Both the position numbers and the translations under genes were made by a program. A stretch of 64,000 bases of DNA from Lachnospiraceae bacterium (GTDB lineage Bacteria > Bacillota > Clostridia > Lachnospirales > Lachnospiraceae), in NCBI GenBank assembly GCA_900771195.1, contig CAAGMZ010000019.1:189369-253368 (forward strand), in the 5' to 3' direction. Below the pieces are notes generated by a model. It did no database searches and was not told where the DNA came from. It saw nothing but the letters and a program-made list of their open reading frames with translations. Shown piece by piece: positions 45,801 through 53,601 of the stretch. Each line of letters opens with the position of its first letter. The stretch's first letter is position 1.

Positions 45801-46370
45801 AGGCTTCTTTTTGTTGGCTGCGATAAGGAACTCTTCCATGCCAAGCCTTGCATCATTTCCCTTATTAAGTGTCTGGTAAACGCTTCTCAAGGTCAGATCA
45901 TCTCCAAGAAAAGCATTCTCAAAACCTTTATCCTGAAATATTTTTATGGCCTCGGCTTCATTTCCCTGCGCAAGCTCAGCGAACCCGAAAAGGTTCTTAA
46001 CCGGCCCGGCTGATGAACCGAATGAAACGGTTCCGACCCTGAACGAAAACGGCACCGTTCCCTCGCCGCCGTTGCTGACAATATAAAAATTTCCGTCAAT
46101 TATGTCTCCTTCAGAGGCCCTGTCGCAATTTACGGTATATGATATTTCAATATCGCTGCCGGAAAAAGACTGCTGTCCGATGCATACCTTGTCATTGTCA
46201 CTGTAGACCACGCCACGCAGCTTCTGACCCTGACGCTCTCCAAAACGCAGTACTCCCTCAAATCCGTTCATGCGGTCGGCAACGCCGTATATTGAATTAT
46301 CCTTAAGCTCCAGTACCGGAGGATTGTATTCAAAAACACCTCTGGCATACCTGTTAATCTGATTTCTCAT
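42822..46370 (-). CDS. DUF5717 family large solenoid protein
   Basis: Very large protein of 1182 residues without signal peptide or membrane span. Two Ig-like beta domains occupy about 1-120 and 190-300; both contain a GxVxFGExxFSVxxG-like strand pattern. From about 310 to 1000 the protein is a helical solenoid with many TPR-like helix pairs, and a further beta domain lies near 700 (YVKIYTDDPAIVFTDASGN). It matches the DUF5717 family of Lachnospiraceae as I know it. Its start overlaps the rarA 3' end by 17 bp. Function unknown; the shape suits a scaffold or unfolded-client holder for the Hsp70-like partner. Confidence 0.82.
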   Translation of the reverse strand: MRNQINRYARGVFEYNPPVLELKDNSIYGVADRMNGFEGVLRFGERQGQKLRGVVYSDNDKVCIGQQSFSGSDIEISYTVNCDRASEGDIIDGNFYIVSNGGEGTVPFSFRVGTVSFGSSAGPVKNLFGFAELAQGNEAEAIKIFQDKGFENAFLGDDLTLRSVYQTLNKGNDARLGMEEFLIAANKKKPVGISLSGSSAVFEGVRETFKDTITVEKDTWGFVDINVSVRSDFLVIERNEITSDMFAGNKYEFEYIVNYENMHNGVNFGEIIFSVPGKKITYTVRAVKNRASSVSPQRHALRNADIELMNIYLKFRTHSITMSDWIRETGIVIENVRSIDDSRPFYRLMLAHTYIAGGNDPKAKELMESVKDEISSENKEDYPLYCYFLYVNSLYMRDRAYSRKAAASVNNCYREYKDWRILWILLFLDEELEANKSIKLLRIKEQFNKGCSSPAMYLEACNILNEQPELLRMLNSFEINVLTFGARNGILDGTLISEAAEMTMNVRKGGENYIRLLEALYEADDDTVILESLCKMLIRSGKVGPAYLKYYGDGIARELKITQLFEYYIMSRSKDDMTPMPKMLLMYFGYNNRLDYQNKAYLFANIIYNKESNIQIYKSYIPQIESFVQEQIIQGHINRHLAYIYNHFVTPAMITAENAEAVSELYFTYRVSCSLPGMRGTVIRHKESRSEREYPVSNGESYVKIYTDDPAIVFTDASGNRYAGREIYTIQRMLEDDAILGRCAEMNPELIHIKLANCEKYIRCQKKTIEAVDSLIEMADMPEMNAIYHSKLISTVIQYYYDGYDAEGFDKFISEVNEDELSGGDLCRIIEIYIIQGRCAEAFELIKKHSAMSIIPKRLLKLCSRLDEDDSENSEELVFCNWLCFSRGKYDEVTLDFLSRNYNGTTSQMVSLWKKASAGDIDTYDLEERIIAQTLFTRSAVKNINEIFESYYSKGPNHRTVEAYLAYYSYDYFVRQNDIAETVFDIMEAVLENDEILPVVCKMAIVKYYSELDNLSRFRSDLAQTIIQELVRKSYIFPFFEKFNGKISLPQEVLDKKMVEYRTDPSHRVIIRYIFEDKEHRKSYVAEDMKNVYEGIFVKSFVLFYGESLRYYISEETGDGEIVTESVLIEKSGINQEKTQGRYEAINDIIASRDAHDGETMKKLAHSYAVGECVVEQMFKPL

Positions 46371-47688
46371 TGTTACACCTTATCTTGTTCATGTGTTCAT
46401 CTATATGCTTTTCGTATCCCATTCCCGATGAATTATAGAAATGAGTACCCTCCACCTCATTGGGCAGATACTGTTGCGGTGCATAGTGATTGGGATAATC
46501 ATGGGCATACATATACCCGGTGCCGCGTCCTAACTTTTCGGCTCCGCCGTAATGGGAATCCTGCAGATAACCCGGTATCCCGTATGAAGGATGCGTCTTC
46601 ACATAGTCCAGTGCTTCATCTATTCCCATGATTGCCGTATTGCTCTTGGGTGCGGTGGCAACGTATGTACATGCCTGTGCGAGAATTATCCTTGACTCCG
46701 GCATACCTATACGCTCGACAGCCAGAAATGCCGATATTGCAACAGTAAGCGCATTTGGGTCTGCATTCCCCACATCCTCGCTTGCGCAGATGACTATCCT
46801 CCTTGCTATAAACTTAGGATCTTCCCCTGCATTTATCATCCTTGCCAGATAATAGAGCGCCGCATCGGGATCCGAACCCCTCATGCTCTTGATAAAAGCC
46901 GATATGGTATCATAATGGTTGTCTCCGTCCTTGTCATATCTGACGGCGCGTTTCTGTATGCATTCCTCCGCAACGGAAAGCGTTATATGTATCACGCCTT
47001 TTTCATCAGGCTCTGTGGACATTATTCCCAGCTCAACGGCATTGAGTGCCTGTCTGGCATCGCCCCCTGCCATATCGGCAAGAAAAGCGGCGGCATCATC
47101 ATCTATAGCGGCATTATAGCTTCCCATGCCCTTTTCTTTGTCATACACAGCCTTGTGTATAATCTTCAGTATATCGTCATCGGAAAGCGGCTTCAGTTCA
47201 AAAATAACGGACCTTGAAATGAGAGCTCCGTTCACCTCGAAATACGGATTTTCCGTGGTTGCCCCGATAAGTATCAGGGTTCCGTCCTCCACATACGGAA
47301 GGAGGTAATCCTGCTGTCCCTTGTTGAAGCGATGTATCTCATCGATAAACAATATGGTCCTGCGCCCGTGAACCGCCATAAGGTCCTGCGCTTCCCTGAC
47401 CACGTCCTCCATATCCTTTTTGCCTGCGGATGTGGCATTTATCTGCCTGAACTCCCCCTTGGTAGTATTGGCGATAACCCTGGCAAGCGTAGTCTTTCCG
47501 GTACCCGGCGGTCCGTAAAAAATAACCGAACTCAGTCTGTCAGCCTTGATGGCACGGTAAAGAAGCTTGTCTTCTCCGATAATGTGCTGCTGGCCCACTA
47601 TCTCATCAAGAGTGGCCGGCCTCATCCTTGATGCAAGCGGTGACTCCTTTTTCATATTGTCTTCTCTGATATAATCCAATAAATCCAT
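46354..47688 (-). CDS. rarA: Replication-associated recombination protein A (MgsA/RarA)
   Basis: AAA+ ATPase of 444 residues acting at stalled replication forks. Walker A YGPPGTGKTT (58-67), Walker B TILFIDEIHRF, sensor 1 GATTENP, and the C-terminal tetramerisation region with YLPNEVEGTHFY near the end are all typical. ATG 47688 has GAGGCAG upstream; an in-frame start 51 bp upstream has no ribosome site. Its end overlaps the DUF5717 gene by 17 bp, so both are co-transcribed. Confidence 0.95.
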   Translation of the reverse strand: MDLLDYIREDNMKKESPLASRMRPATLDEIVGQQHIIGEDKLLYRAIKADRLSSVIFYGPPGTGKTTLARVIANTTKGEFRQINATSAGKKDMEDVVREAQDLMAVHGRRTILFIDEIHRFNKGQQDYLLPYVEDGTLILIGATTENPYFEVNGALISRSVIFELKPLSDDDILKIIHKAVYDKEKGMGSYNAAIDDDAAAFLADMAGGDARQALNAVELGIMSTEPDEKGVIHITLSVAEECIQKRAVRYDKDGDNHYDTISAFIKSMRGSDPDAALYYLARMINAGEDPKFIARRIVICASEDVGNADPNALTVAISAFLAVERIGMPESRIILAQACTYVATAPKSNTAIMGIDEALDYVKTHPSYGIPGYLQDSHYGGAEKLGRGTGYMYAHDYPNHYAPQQYLPNEVEGTHFYNSSGMGYEKHIDEHMNKIRCNNEKSD

Positions 47689-47745
47689 AGTCTGCCTCAG
47701 AATACAAAATGTTACCCTTAAGTATAACACATTATTCAAAACTTG

Positions 47746-48441
47746 TCATTCAATTAATATATCATCTATGGTCACAAATTTGTACCCCTGCAGGGCAAGT
47801 CTGTCAATAACCTCAAGCGCTGCCGTGACGGAGGAATCGTAAATATCATGAAAAAGTATAATATCCCCGTCCGATACGTCCGTCATAACGCGGCTCACGA
47901 CAGTGGATACCGACTGGGTACACCAGTCCTTGGGGTCGACGCTCCAGAACACAGGCGTCATGTCAACCTCGTACAAAAGCCTGTCGCTCCAGGAGCCGCA
48001 CGGCGGGCGTATATATTTGACAGGTTCTCCTGTTATCTCTTCAATCAGGCTGTTAGTCTTATTTATCTCCGTCACCGCCGCATTATGTGAAAGCTTTTCA
48101 AGCTCCACATGCGTATATGTGTGATTTCCGATTATATGCCCTTCAGCATGCATTCTGGCAATGATTTCCTCGTTTCCCGGAATGTTTTCACCTACCACAA
48201 AAAAAGTGGCTTTTATGCCCCTCTCCTTAAGTCCGTCAAGAAGCCTCACCGTGGACGAAGCCCTCGGCCCATCGTCAAAGGTAATTGCAACTGTCTTTTC
48301 GTAAAAACTTTGTCCTCTGTCCATATATGTATCCCCGGCATCCGCACCTACCTGAAGCTCCGCCCTGTTTTCAGAATATACAACAAACAAAATACAGCAA
48401 AGCCCGAACGCTACAATTACCGCAAATCTTTTCCCCCACAT
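47746..48441 (-). CDS. Polysaccharide deacetylase (NodB domain)
   Basis: Carbohydrate esterase family 4 enzyme of 231 residues: an N-terminal signal anchor (about 4-22) and a NodB domain with TFDDGP (metal and catalytic Asp), HTYTH (zinc histidines), RPPCGSWS and LFHDIYDSS. Probably removes N-acetyl groups from peptidoglycan or another surface glycan outside the cell. Its start has only a weak GCAGG site that is buried in a possible hairpin (48449-48486). Confidence 0.93.
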   Translation of the reverse strand: MWGKRFAVIVAFGLCCILFVVYSENRAELQVGADAGDTYMDRGQSFYEKTVAITFDDGPRASSTVRLLDGLKERGIKATFFVVGENIPGNEEIIARMHAEGHIIGNHTYTHVELEKLSHNAAVTEINKTNSLIEEITGEPVKYIRPPCGSWSDRLLYEVDMTPVFWSVDPKDWCTQSVSTVVSRVMTDVSDGDIILFHDIYDSSVTAALEVIDRLALQGYKFVTIDDILIE

Positions 48442-48448
48442 AAAAGTA

Positions 48449-48486
48449 CCTGCATACTGTCGCTTCTCGTATAATATATATGCAGG
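48449..48486. promoter_or_regulatory. Inverted repeat overlapping the deacetylase ribosome site
   Basis: CCTGCATA (48449-48456) and TATGCAGG (48479-48486) form perfect 8-bp arms around a 22-nt AT-rich loop. On the minus strand the second arm contains the GCAGG that serves as ribosome binding site of the deacetylase. The loop also contains TATATT, a possible minus-strand -10. Confidence 0.4.
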
Positions 48487-48499
48487 CCTTTTGAATTAT

Positions 48500-49018
48500 T
48501 TACTTGTTTCTTTCCCTGTAAATCATTTCCTTAAGTCCTTCATCGTCGTCCGGTGTTCCGGCAGAAACAGTGTCAATATCCCTGATATCACCGGAGGCAT
48601 CAGAGGCTTCCAAAACCGCCTCTGCAGATGCCTTGTATTTATTGAAAAAAATAATTCTCATGACAAGAAAAAGAATCATGGCAGGAAGAAACAGATAATG
48701 TACCGGCTCCCTGACCATTGATACATTGATTACAAAGACGTAAAGGCACATATACATGGCGCCATCCATAACGGCATACATTATATACCATTTCAGTGAA
48801 GCTGCCGGAAGCAAATCGAACCGATGTCCCGCCATCGGCTCCACAAAATCCATTATAACTATTGCCGCGAGTATCCACACGCCAAGAATCAGCTTGAATG
48901 CCAATGTCCCGTTATTCCCCAGTATAGCCTGGACAAGAACATATATGACTGCGATTATCATCATTGCATATACTAAAATGCCAAGCACTCCGACTGCCGA
49001 TTTTTTCTTATCTGCCAT
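48500..49018 (-). CDS. Small four-span membrane protein (unknown)
   Basis: Protein of 172 residues with about four membrane spans (approximately 10-30, 40-57, 75-100 and 105-125) and an acidic cytoplasmic C-terminal tail (DASGDIRDIDTVSAGTPDDDEG). I do not recognise a family. GGAGG precedes the ATG. Encoded divergently from the class A penicillin-binding protein and upstream of the polysaccharide deacetylase (58-bp gap), so an envelope role is possible but not shown. Confidence 0.75.
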   Translation of the reverse strand: MADKKKSAVGVLGILVYAMMIIAVIYVLVQAILGNNGTLAFKLILGVWILAAIVIMDFVEPMAGHRFDLLPAASLKWYIMYAVMDGAMYMCLYVFVINVSMVREPVHYLFLPAMILFLVMRIIFFNKYKASAEAVLEASDASGDIRDIDTVSAGTPDDDEGLKEMIYRERNK

Positions 49019-49124
49019 ACTCCCTCCAATCCTGACAAAGAAAGATTACTACACACACAAATTATGATGTGATTATACACTAACAGGTCAATAATTGCAA
49101 CCGACCGTGCCCGTCCCGCCCGAC

Positions 49125-49153
49125 TTGAATTATTTCTTTTTTTTTGATATAAT
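49125..49153 (+). promoter_or_regulatory. Predicted promoter of the class A PBP gene
   Basis: TTGAAT (49125-49130) and consensus TATAAT (49148-49153) separated by a 17-bp, T-rich spacer. The AGGAGG ribosome site and ATG follow within 40 bp. Confidence 0.7.
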
Positions 49154-49186
49154 ACCCATAATTATTCATTTTTTCAGGAGGAGCTT

Positions 49187-51820
49187 ATGGATTTTAGCAG
49201 TACAGGCATAAGAAAAAAACAGCGTGAGCTTTCTTCACCCAAGAGAAAGGTAACTTCCAAAATATTCATATATATTTTCAAGGGCATAATGACATTATTT
49301 GTGTTTGCAGGCGTAACAGGCGTATGCCTGGGCGTCGGAGCATTGCGTGGAATCATTGATACAGCTCCGGAAATATCAATCAACGACGTAACCCCTTCGC
49401 AGTACAAAACCACCATTTATGATTGCAAAGGCGTTGCCACCGAGACCCTGGTTGCTTCCGGTGCCAACAGAATTTATGTTACAATTGATGAAATTCCCGA
49501 GCACCTCCAGAATGCATTCATAGCACTTGAGGATGAACGTTTTTACCAGCATAACGGCATTGATGCACGCGGAATAATCCGTTCGGCATATATCGGAATC
49601 AAGAACAATTTCCAATTCACCCAGGGCGGAAGTACCATAACACAACAGCTTATTAAGAACAGCGTATTTTCTGTTGAGAATGAACACAGCCTTGGTGACA
49701 GGCTGAAGCGAAAGATTCAGGAGCAGTATCTGGCTCTTCAGCTTGAAAAGGAAACCGGAGATAAGAAAAAAATCCTCGAAAACTACCTTAATACCATAAA
49801 CCTTGGCAACAACAACCTTGGCGTACAGGCAGCTGCCCACAACTATTTTAATAAGGATGTTTCAGAGCTTACCATATCTGAAAGTGCCGTAATAGCAGCT
49901 ACCACGCAGAATCCTTATGCCAATAATCCCATAAGGTTTCCCGAGCGTAATGCCAAAAGACGCCAGGTTGCCCTTGACAACATGCTGAAGCTTGACATGA
50001 TAACCAAAGAAGAGTATGACGAGGCAGTAAATGATGATGTCTATTCAAGGATACAGAACCTTCACAGCAGCTCGACAGGTTCTAAGGCTTACTCATATTA
50101 TACGGATGCTCTTATTGAGACAATAATGGATGACCTTATGACCCAGAAGGGTTACACATACACCCAGGCTTACAACCTTCTGTATCGCGGCGGTCTTTCA
50201 ATCTATTCATGTGAAGACCATGAGCTGCAGACATATGCAGAGGATGTAATCAACAACCCTGACAGCTGGAACGGCATGACAGATGTATCCCTGTCCTACA
50301 GAATTCAGGTAAGAGACTCCAATGACAAGCTTCTGACTTATTCAGATTCGGATCTTTTGAAATATATAAAGAACAACATAGATTCGTCAAGAACGACTCT
50401 GATTTTTTCAAGCTCAGAGGAAGCCCAGCCGTATATTGACAGTTTCAAGGAGTATATACTGGCAGAAAGCGGCGGCAAGATAATCGATGGTACCGAAAGT
50501 GCCACCTACACCCTGCAGCCGCAGACTTCTTTTGTACTTATAGAGAATGGTACAGGTGAAACGAGAGTCATTGTGGGCGGCCGTGGAGACAAGACACAAA
50601 GCCTTGTTCTTAACCGTGCCACATCCTCCCAGCGTCAGCCCGGTTCAACAATCAAGCCTCTGCTGGTATACGGTCCTGCCATTGATACAGGCGGCTACAG
50701 TCTTGCATCTGTCTGTGATGACGTTCCTTTCTACTACAGCAACGGAAAGGAAGTCAACAACGATAATAACCAGTACTACGGCTACACGACCATACGTGAT
50801 GCAATCGCACAGTCACGAAACATTCCTGCCGTAAAGACACTTGACAGCATAGGAATAGATACCGGAATTTCATATCTCAAAAACATGGGCATAACAACCC
50901 TGACCGATAACGACTACTATCTGCCGGTTGCCCTCGGCACATGCGGTGTTACCAATTTTGAACTCACCGCGGCTTACACCACAATCCCCAATGGAGGACA
51001 GTATGTTAAGCCTAAGCTTTATACCAAAATTCTCGACCACGACGGCAACGTTATTCTTGATAACACAGAAACACAGTCCACACAGGTTATGAAGGAATCA
51101 ACGGCATGGCTGCTCTCAAGCGCCATGAGGTCCGTAGTTACCAACGGTTCATTGCAGTACCTGTATGATCCCAATGTGTATCTCTACGGCAAATCAGGAA
51201 CGTCCCAGAATTATGCCGACAGATGGCACGTTGGTGTAATGGGCAATTATACAGCGGGAATATGGATGGGATACGATTCCAATATATCAAAGGATCTCGG
51301 AACACCTTACGGATATGTATGGCGTAACATACTGAATAAGGCCAATGAAAATGTCGACTGCTCCCACGGTCCCGAACAGCCCGCCTCAGTTGTATCCATG
51401 CAGGTATGTAAGGATTCCGGACTTCTGGCGGTCAACGGGCTTTGTGACTGTGATCCCAGAGGCAGCCGTGTGGTAACGGAATACTTTGATGTAGCCAATA
51501 TTCCCACCACATACTGTAATGTACACATGAAGGTCAATATATGCGAGGAATCAGGCAAAATAGCATCTGACAACTGTCCCGCCAACAAGACCAAGAATGC
51601 AATAAGAATTTACAAAAACGTATCACGTGAGGTTTTGGAAGACAATAACGTATCTGATGCACCTTACGCAATTACAGACAGTGACCTTGATGATGTATGT
51701 ACGGTACACAAGGCTTCCGGCAGTACAACAAAGCCTGCCAAACCATCCCAGACTGCACCCAATGATGAAAAGGCCACAACATCGGGCAATGAGCGTGAAA
51801 CAACAGGCTCGTCACCATAA
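49187..51820 (+). CDS. Class A penicillin-binding protein (PBP1A-like)
   Basis: Bifunctional peptidoglycan glycosyltransferase/transpeptidase of 877 residues. A cytoplasmic basic N-terminus and a membrane span (about 27-50) come first. The GT51 domain carries EDERFYQHNGIDARG (catalytic Glu) and QGGSTITQQLIKN. The transpeptidase domain has PGSTIKPLL (SxxK), QSRN (SxN) and YGKSGTSQN (KSGTS). Two Cys-containing C-terminal segments and a Ser/Thr/Pro-rich tail follow. Polymerises and cross-links peptidoglycan at the outer face. AGGAGG lies 5 nt before the ATG, and a bidirectional-looking terminator follows. Confidence 0.96.
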   Translation: MDFSSTGIRKKQRELSSPKRKVTSKIFIYIFKGIMTLFVFAGVTGVCLGVGALRGIIDTAPEISINDVTPSQYKTTIYDCKGVATETLVASGANRIYVTIDEIPEHLQNAFIALEDERFYQHNGIDARGIIRSAYIGIKNNFQFTQGGSTITQQLIKNSVFSVENEHSLGDRLKRKIQEQYLALQLEKETGDKKKILENYLNTINLGNNNLGVQAAAHNYFNKDVSELTISESAVIAATTQNPYANNPIRFPERNAKRRQVALDNMLKLDMITKEEYDEAVNDDVYSRIQNLHSSSTGSKAYSYYTDALIETIMDDLMTQKGYTYTQAYNLLYRGGLSIYSCEDHELQTYAEDVINNPDSWNGMTDVSLSYRIQVRDSNDKLLTYSDSDLLKYIKNNIDSSRTTLIFSSSEEAQPYIDSFKEYILAESGGKIIDGTESATYTLQPQTSFVLIENGTGETRVIVGGRGDKTQSLVLNRATSSQRQPGSTIKPLLVYGPAIDTGGYSLASVCDDVPFYYSNGKEVNNDNNQYYGYTTIRDAIAQSRNIPAVKTLDSIGIDTGISYLKNMGITTLTDNDYYLPVALGTCGVTNFELTAAYTTIPNGGQYVKPKLYTKILDHDGNVILDNTETQSTQVMKESTAWLLSSAMRSVVTNGSLQYLYDPNVYLYGKSGTSQNYADRWHVGVMGNYTAGIWMGYDSNISKDLGTPYGYVWRNILNKANENVDCSHGPEQPASVVSMQVCKDSGLLAVNGLCDCDPRGSRVVTEYFDVANIPTTYCNVHMKVNICEESGKIASDNCPANKTKNAIRIYKNVSREVLEDNNVSDAPYAITDSDLDDVCTVHKASGSTTKPAKPSQTAPNDEKATTSGNERETTGSSP

Positions 51821-51877
51821 ACAAAAAGGAATCTCTGCAGCTTGATATGATTCATTTTGCAAAGATTCCTTTTTGTT
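51820..51877 (+). terminator. Terminator of the PBP gene
   Basis: AACAAAAAGGAATCT and AGATTCCTTTTTGTT pair perfectly, and an inner TGCA/TGCA pair extends the stem. The A-rich left arm means it could also stop minus-strand transcripts from the ilvE/76-residue gene side. Confidence 0.85.
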
Positions 51878-51893
51878 ATATATAGCTGTAAAA

Positions 51894-52124
51894 TTATTTG
51901 GCAGTCTTTGAAAACTGCCTGATAAGCTCAATGTCAGATTCGGTCAGCTTAACATTGGTGGCAATCTTTCTGCCGTCGGGAGCGGTTATGCTCATCTCGA
52001 CAATCGTTCCCTCGCCTAACATGCCCTGTGATGCCGCCTGAAGAAATGCCGGGAACTTAGGGTGATTAGCCGCAAATGTCTCCCATGCGCTCTTTATTTT
52101 GAATATATCAGAAGGTTTAACCAT
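51894..52124 (-). CDS. Small conserved-looking hypothetical protein (76 aa)
   Basis: Protein of 76 residues, amphipathic with no membrane span; a helical N-terminal half (IKSAWETFAANHPKFPAFLQ) is followed by a short beta segment (GTIVEMSITAPDGRKIATNV) and a final helix. No family recognised. It starts 12 bp after the ilvE stop and is followed directly by the shared terminator, so it is most likely the second gene of the ilvE unit. The ribosome site (GGTGAAG) is weak, consistent with coupling. Confidence 0.7.
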   Translation of the reverse strand: MVKPSDIFKIKSAWETFAANHPKFPAFLQAASQGMLGEGTIVEMSITAPDGRKIATNVKLTESDIELIRQFSKTAK

Positions 52125-52136
52125 ATCTTCACCAGC

Positions 52137-53162
52137 TTACTCAACTACTTTAATCCATCCCTCAGGAGCTTCAATGCGTCCCATCTGGATGCCTGTGAGA
52201 GTATCATACAGCTTCTTTATGGTAGGTCCCATCTCGTTCATGCCGCTGGGAAGGCAGATTTCCTTACCATGGTCAACAATCTTGCCCACAGGAGAGATAA
52301 CTGCTGCCGTACCGCAAAGTCCTGCCTCTGCAAAATCCTTCACTTCATCAAAGTAAACTTCTCTCTCATCAACCTTGAGTCCAAGATACTCACTGGCAAC
52401 ATATACAAGTGAACGACGTGTGATTGACGGAAGGATACTTGTGGACTTGGGAACTACAACTGTACCATCCTTATCGACAAAAAGGAAGTTAGCTCCGCCT
52501 GTCTCCTCCACCTTGGTTCTTGTCTTAGGATCAAGGTACATATTCTCATCAAAACCTTCCTTATGTGCCGTAACGATAGCATGAAGGCTCATTGCATAAT
52601 TGAGTCCCGCCTTGATATGTCCGGTACCGTTAGGTGCCGCACGGTCAAAATCAGAAACCTTCAGGGTAAGAGGCTTTGCTCCGCCCTTGAAATAAGGTCC
52701 GACAGGTGTTCCGAATACCCTGAACTGATACTCCTCAGCAGGCTTTACTCCTATAACGGAGCTGCTGCCGAACATGTATGGTCTCACATAAAATGTAGCT
52801 CCTGTTCCATACGGAGGCACATATGAGTCATTAGCCTTAACAGTCTGTACGATTGCGTCAATAAAACGGTCCTTAGGAAATACAGGCATCTCAAGCCTTT
52901 CCGCTGACTGCTCAAAGCGCTCAGCGTTCAGGTCCGGTCTGAAAACGACAATCTGACCCTTCTCTGTAGTGTAGGCCTTAAGCCCCTCAAAAACCGTCTG
53001 AGCGTACTGAAGAACGCCTGCACACTCATTGATGACAACATTGGCATCCTCCGTGAGACCGCCTTCTTCCCATACTCCATTCTTGTAATTTGCAACAAAT
53101 CTCTTGTCAGTCCTGATATATCCGAAACCGAGATTTGCCCAGTCAATATTCTGTTTCTCCAT
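52137..53162 (-). CDS. ilvE: Branched-chain amino acid aminotransferase
   Basis: Class IV PLP-dependent aminotransferase of 341 residues, the longer type II (bcat1-like) form. It exchanges amino groups between Leu/Ile/Val and 2-oxoglutarate. Visible landmarks are QTVFEGLKAY, FYVRPYMFGS, the PLP-lysine region GHIKAGLNYA (Lys184) and EVYFDEVKDFAEAG with GTAAVISPV near the C-terminus. AGGAAG precedes the ATG. It shares its transcript with the 76-residue protein. Confidence 0.96.
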   Translation of the reverse strand: MEKQNIDWANLGFGYIRTDKRFVANYKNGVWEEGGLTEDANVVINECAGVLQYAQTVFEGLKAYTTEKGQIVVFRPDLNAERFEQSAERLEMPVFPKDRFIDAIVQTVKANDSYVPPYGTGATFYVRPYMFGSSSVIGVKPAEEYQFRVFGTPVGPYFKGGAKPLTLKVSDFDRAAPNGTGHIKAGLNYAMSLHAIVTAHKEGFDENMYLDPKTRTKVEETGGANFLFVDKDGTVVVPKSTSILPSITRRSLVYVASEYLGLKVDEREVYFDEVKDFAEAGLCGTAAVISPVGKIVDHGKEICLPSGMNEMGPTIKKLYDTLTGIQMGRIEAPEGWIKVVE

Positions 53163-53197
53163 GGAATTTACTTCCTTTCTTTATCTGATTAGTAATA

Positions 53198-53226
53198 ATC
53201 CTACTACAAAACATTGCTGTTTTCAA
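53198..53226 (-). promoter_or_regulatory. Predicted ilvE promoter
   Basis: Minus strand: TTGAAA (53221-53226), 17-bp spacer, TAGGAT (53198-53203). The 5' UTR would be about 30 nt, too short for an attenuator or T-box. Confidence 0.5.
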
Positions 53227-53242
53227 GAGTAAATCTGGCTGC

Positions 53243-53599
53243 TTATTTTTTCATCCTTGGGTTAACCAGAAGCGAAGCAATATACCCGAATATCAGAGCT
53301 CCCGATATGCCTGCCGCCCCGGCCTTAAAGCCGCCGAGAAAAATGCCGAGAAAGCCTTCCATATCGACAGCATCCTTAACGCCCTTAAACAGTACATTTC
53401 CAAATCCCAGCAGCGGGACACTGGCTCCCGCACCCGCCCACCTGACAAAAGGTTCATATACACCGACTGCGCCGAGAACTGCCCCCACACACACAAGAAG
53501 GACCATTATCCTTCCGGGCATAAGCTTTGTTTTTTCCATAAGAATCTGGACAAGTGCGCAGATTGCACCCCCTACCAGAAAAGCAATTACATAATCCAT
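53243..53599 (-). CDS. spoVAE: Stage V sporulation protein AE
   Basis: Integral membrane protein of 118 residues with about four spans. Matches the SpoVAE(b) pattern: GGAICALVQILMEKTKLMPGRIMVLLV, then FGNVLFKGVKDAV and GGFKAGAAGISGALIFGYIASL. Together with SpoVAC and SpoVAD it forms the spore inner-membrane channel for Ca-dipicolinic acid uptake and release. ATG 53599 with GGAGG 7 nt upstream was chosen over a TTG two codons earlier. The spoVAD stop is 2 bp away. Confidence 0.93.
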   Translation of the reverse strand: MDYVIAFLVGGAICALVQILMEKTKLMPGRIMVLLVCVGAVLGAVGVYEPFVRWAGAGASVPLLGFGNVLFKGVKDAVDMEGFLGIFLGGFKAGAAGISGALIFGYIASLLVNPRMKK

Positions 53600-53601
53600 C
53601 T

